Shown one piece after another: positions 62,481 through 64,000 of a stretch of 64,000 nt of DNA (positions are counted from its first letter, which is position 1; every line of letters starts with the position of its first letter). A program made the position numbers and the translations under genes. The notes under the pieces were generated by a model. The model was not told the origin of the DNA, ran no database searches, and was given only the letters and a program-made list of their open reading frames with translations. Source of the DNA: Phreatobacter sp. (GTDB lineage Bacteria > Pseudomonadota > Alphaproteobacteria > Rhizobiales > Phreatobacteraceae). Where the stretch lies: contig NZ_JALHMP010000009.1 of assembly GCF_022843985.1 (NCBI RefSeq), positions 82,572 to 146,571 on the forward strand, read 5' to 3'.

Positions 62481-63595
62481 TCCGCAGCCTCCTGCAGGGT
62501 GGTGCCGTCCGGGCTCCGGGCTGCGGCGCGCGCCGCGATCTCGGCCCGCATCTGGCGGATGAGGCCAAGTTCGGCCTGGAAGTCGACATAGTGCGGCAGC
62601 TTCAGGTGCTCGACGAAGCCGGTCGCCTGGACATTGTCCGAATGCATCAGCACGAATTCCTCGTCCTGGGCCGGGGCCTTGACCTCCTCGCCGAGTTCGG
62701 CGGCGCGCAGCGCCCGGTCGACCAGGGCCATGCCCATGGTCTTGCGCTCGCAATGGCCGAAGGCGAGGCCATAGCCGCGGGTGAAGCGCGGCGGCTCGGT
62801 GGCGGAGCCCTTGAACTGGTTGACCATCTGGCATTCGGTGACGGTGATCTCGCCGAGCGGCACGGCGAAGCCGACATCCTCGGCGACGAATTCCAGCTCG
62901 ACCTCGCCGAGACGGATCTCGCCGGCGAAGGGATGGGTGCGGCCGAAGCCGCGCTGGGTGGAATAGCCGAGGGCGAGCAGGAAGCCCTCGTCGCCGCGGG
63001 CAAGGTTCTGCAGGCGCAGGTCGCGGCCGGCTGGCAGATCGAGCGGCTCGCGGGTGAGGTCGGGCACCGGCGCGTCGGGGTCCCCGGGCGGGTTGCGCTC
63101 GATGAGGTCGTCGGCGCCGAGAAGATCGGTGACGCGTGGCATGGCGACAGGATCGGCGGCGACGCGCGCCGGCTCGGCGATGTCGGCGCCCGCCTCCAGC
63201 AGGAAGTCGATGAGCCGGTGGGTGTAGTCGAAGGTCGGTCCGAGAACCTGGCCGCCGGGAATGTCCTTGAAGGTGGCCGAGACCCGCCGCGCCACCTGCA
63301 TGGCGGCGGTATCGATCGGATCGGTCGCGCCGAAGCGCGGCAGGGTGGTGCGGAAGGCGCGGACGAGGAAGGCGGCCTCAACGAGGTCGCCGCGGGCCTG
63401 TTTGATGGCAATGGCGGCGAGGTCGCGGTCGTAGAGCGAGCCTTCGGTCATGACGCGGTCGACGGCGAGGGCGAGCTGTTCGCGGATCTGGGCGGGCGCC
63501 ACCTCCGGCACGGAGGGGTCGCCGCGCCGGGCATGGGCGAGCAGCCGGTGGGCGTTGTCGATGGCGCGTTCGCCACCCTTGACGGCCACATACAT
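62477..63595 (-). CDS. phnI: C-P lyase core complex subunit PhnI
   Basis: 372 residues from MYVAVKGGERAIDNAHRLL, the standard PhnI start. Later blocks such as FRTTLPRFGATDPIDTAAM and LALGYSTQRGFGRTHPFAGE also fit. PhnI, with PhnG, H and L, displaces adenine from ATP to attach the phosphonate to ribose. Its stop overlaps phnJ. Confidence 0.96.
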   Translation of the reverse strand: MYVAVKGGERAIDNAHRLLAHARRGDPSVPEVAPAQIREQLALAVDRVMTEGSLYDRDLAAIAIKQARGDLVEAAFLVRAFRTTLPRFGATDPIDTAAMQVARRVSATFKDIPGGQVLGPTFDYTHRLIDFLLEAGADIAEPARVAADPVAMPRVTDLLGADDLIERNPPGDPDAPVPDLTREPLDLPAGRDLRLQNLARGDEGFLLALGYSTQRGFGRTHPFAGEIRLGEVELEFVAEDVGFAVPLGEITVTECQMVNQFKGSATEPPRFTRGYGLAFGHCERKTMGMALVDRALRAAELGEEVKAPAQDEEFVLMHSDNVQATGFVEHLKLPHYVDFQAELGLIRQMRAEIAARAAARSPDGTTLQEAAE

Positions 63596-63598
63596 GGG

Positions 63599-64000
63599 TC
63601 AGGCCTCCATGAGGGTGACGCGCGTCGTGCGCGGCAGGGCGGCGACGGCGGCCGGCCCGGCGAGGATGAGGTCGACCCCGCGCGGGAACAGCGCCTGGTT
63701 GGCGGCAAGGCGCGCGACGATGTCGGCGGGCAGGCCGGCAACCGCGAGGGTGGCATGGCCCTTGATGCCAGGACCGGCGAGGCGGAGGCGGGTGGCGGCT
63801 CCGTCGGCCGTGAAATCGTCCACCTGCAGGATCAGCGTCGTCGAGCGGTCCGGGTAGATGTCGATGCCGAGGGCGAAACCGGCGAGGTCGGGCAGTCCGG
63901 CGGGCGCCGCGGCCAGGGCAAAGGCGGCCTCGGCCGGTGCCGCGCCGCTGCGGGCGCCGGTGTGGAAGGCGAGCCAGGCCGCGACCTCCGGCGCTGCGGC
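63599..64000 (-). CDS. phnH: C-P lyase core complex subunit PhnH, cut by window end
   Basis: The last 133 residues are present, reading AAAPEVAAWLAFHTGARSG and on to RGVDLILAGPAAVAALPRTT and VTLMEA at the stop. The N-terminus lies beyond the window. Sequence such as TGARSG and GPGIKG plus the position 3 bp before phnI identify PhnH, a structural subunit of the core complex. phnG is expected next, outside the window. Confidence 0.9.
   Translation of the reverse strand, partial: AAAPEVAAWLAFHTGARSGAAPAEAAFALAAAPAGLPDLAGFALGIDIYPDRSTTLILQVDDFTADGAATRLRLAGPGIKGHATLAVAGLPADIVARLAANQALFPRGVDLILAGPAAVAALPRTTRVTLMEA

Overview
The window is high-GC chromosomal DNA from an alphaproteobacterium, most likely Hyphomicrobiales. 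Supporting signs are FixK/FNR-type boxes in front of a cbb3 oxidase operon, a FixGH-type maturation operon, TRAP and molybdenum-hydroxylase genes, and a C-P lyase operon. I cannot name the genus from the sequence. Most long open frames antisense to real genes are GC-driven shadows and were left out.

Region 1 (1-9.4 kb) is microaerobic respiration. ccoNOQP and the start of a ccoG-fixH operon run on the minus strand. hemN, a TauE/SafE-type membrane protein and a membrane-anchored metallophosphoesterase run on the plus strand. Two perfect TTGAT-N4-ATCAA boxes lie between ccoN and hemN, and a weaker box precedes ccoG, so one oxygen-responsive regulator probably controls the block.

Region 2 (9.5-26.9 kb) is accessory metabolism. 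An outer-membrane efflux lipoprotein is followed by a minus-strand operon of seven genes: a three-subunit molybdenum hydroxylase, a TRAP transporter and an intradiol ring-cleavage dioxygenase. A divergent TetR gene has a palindromic operator beside it. Then come a YciI-like protein, phosphoglucomutase, two SAM-dependent enzymes (one frameshifted), a LysR regulator, a TerC protein and an NhaR-like regulator.

Region 3 (27-40 kb) is a compact type I secretion cluster. It holds a HlyD adaptor, a 782-residue non-RTX amphipathic-repeat protein as likely cargo, an ABC exporter, an OmpA-like protein and a membrane protein joining a degenerate kinase domain to a degenerate FGE-like domain. A CRP-family regulator overlaps a CHASE2 adenylate cyclase, and a FecR-domain protein follows. 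Two perfect and one near-perfect TGTTC-N6-GAACA palindromes stand before hlyD, between the cargo and exporter genes, and before fecR. They suggest one cAMP-controlled regulon.

Region 4 (40.44-52.83 kb) is a 12.3-kb integrative element in the 3' end of tRNA-Arg(ACG), bounded by 51-bp direct repeats. It carries a tyrosine integrase, a small HTH protein, a primase-polymerase/RecA-like ATPase, an iteron cluster that looks like a replication origin, a serine recombinase, a SIR2-domain protein (candidate anti-phage defence) and a compact five-gene operon of unknown function. The layout resembles a phage satellite.

Region 5 (52.9-64 kb) returns to the chromosome: a sensor histidine kinase, a flavin oxidoreductase lacking the redox cysteines, a phytase-like esterase, an FkbM methyltransferase and the C-P lyase operon phnHIJKLMN, cut by the window end inside phnH.
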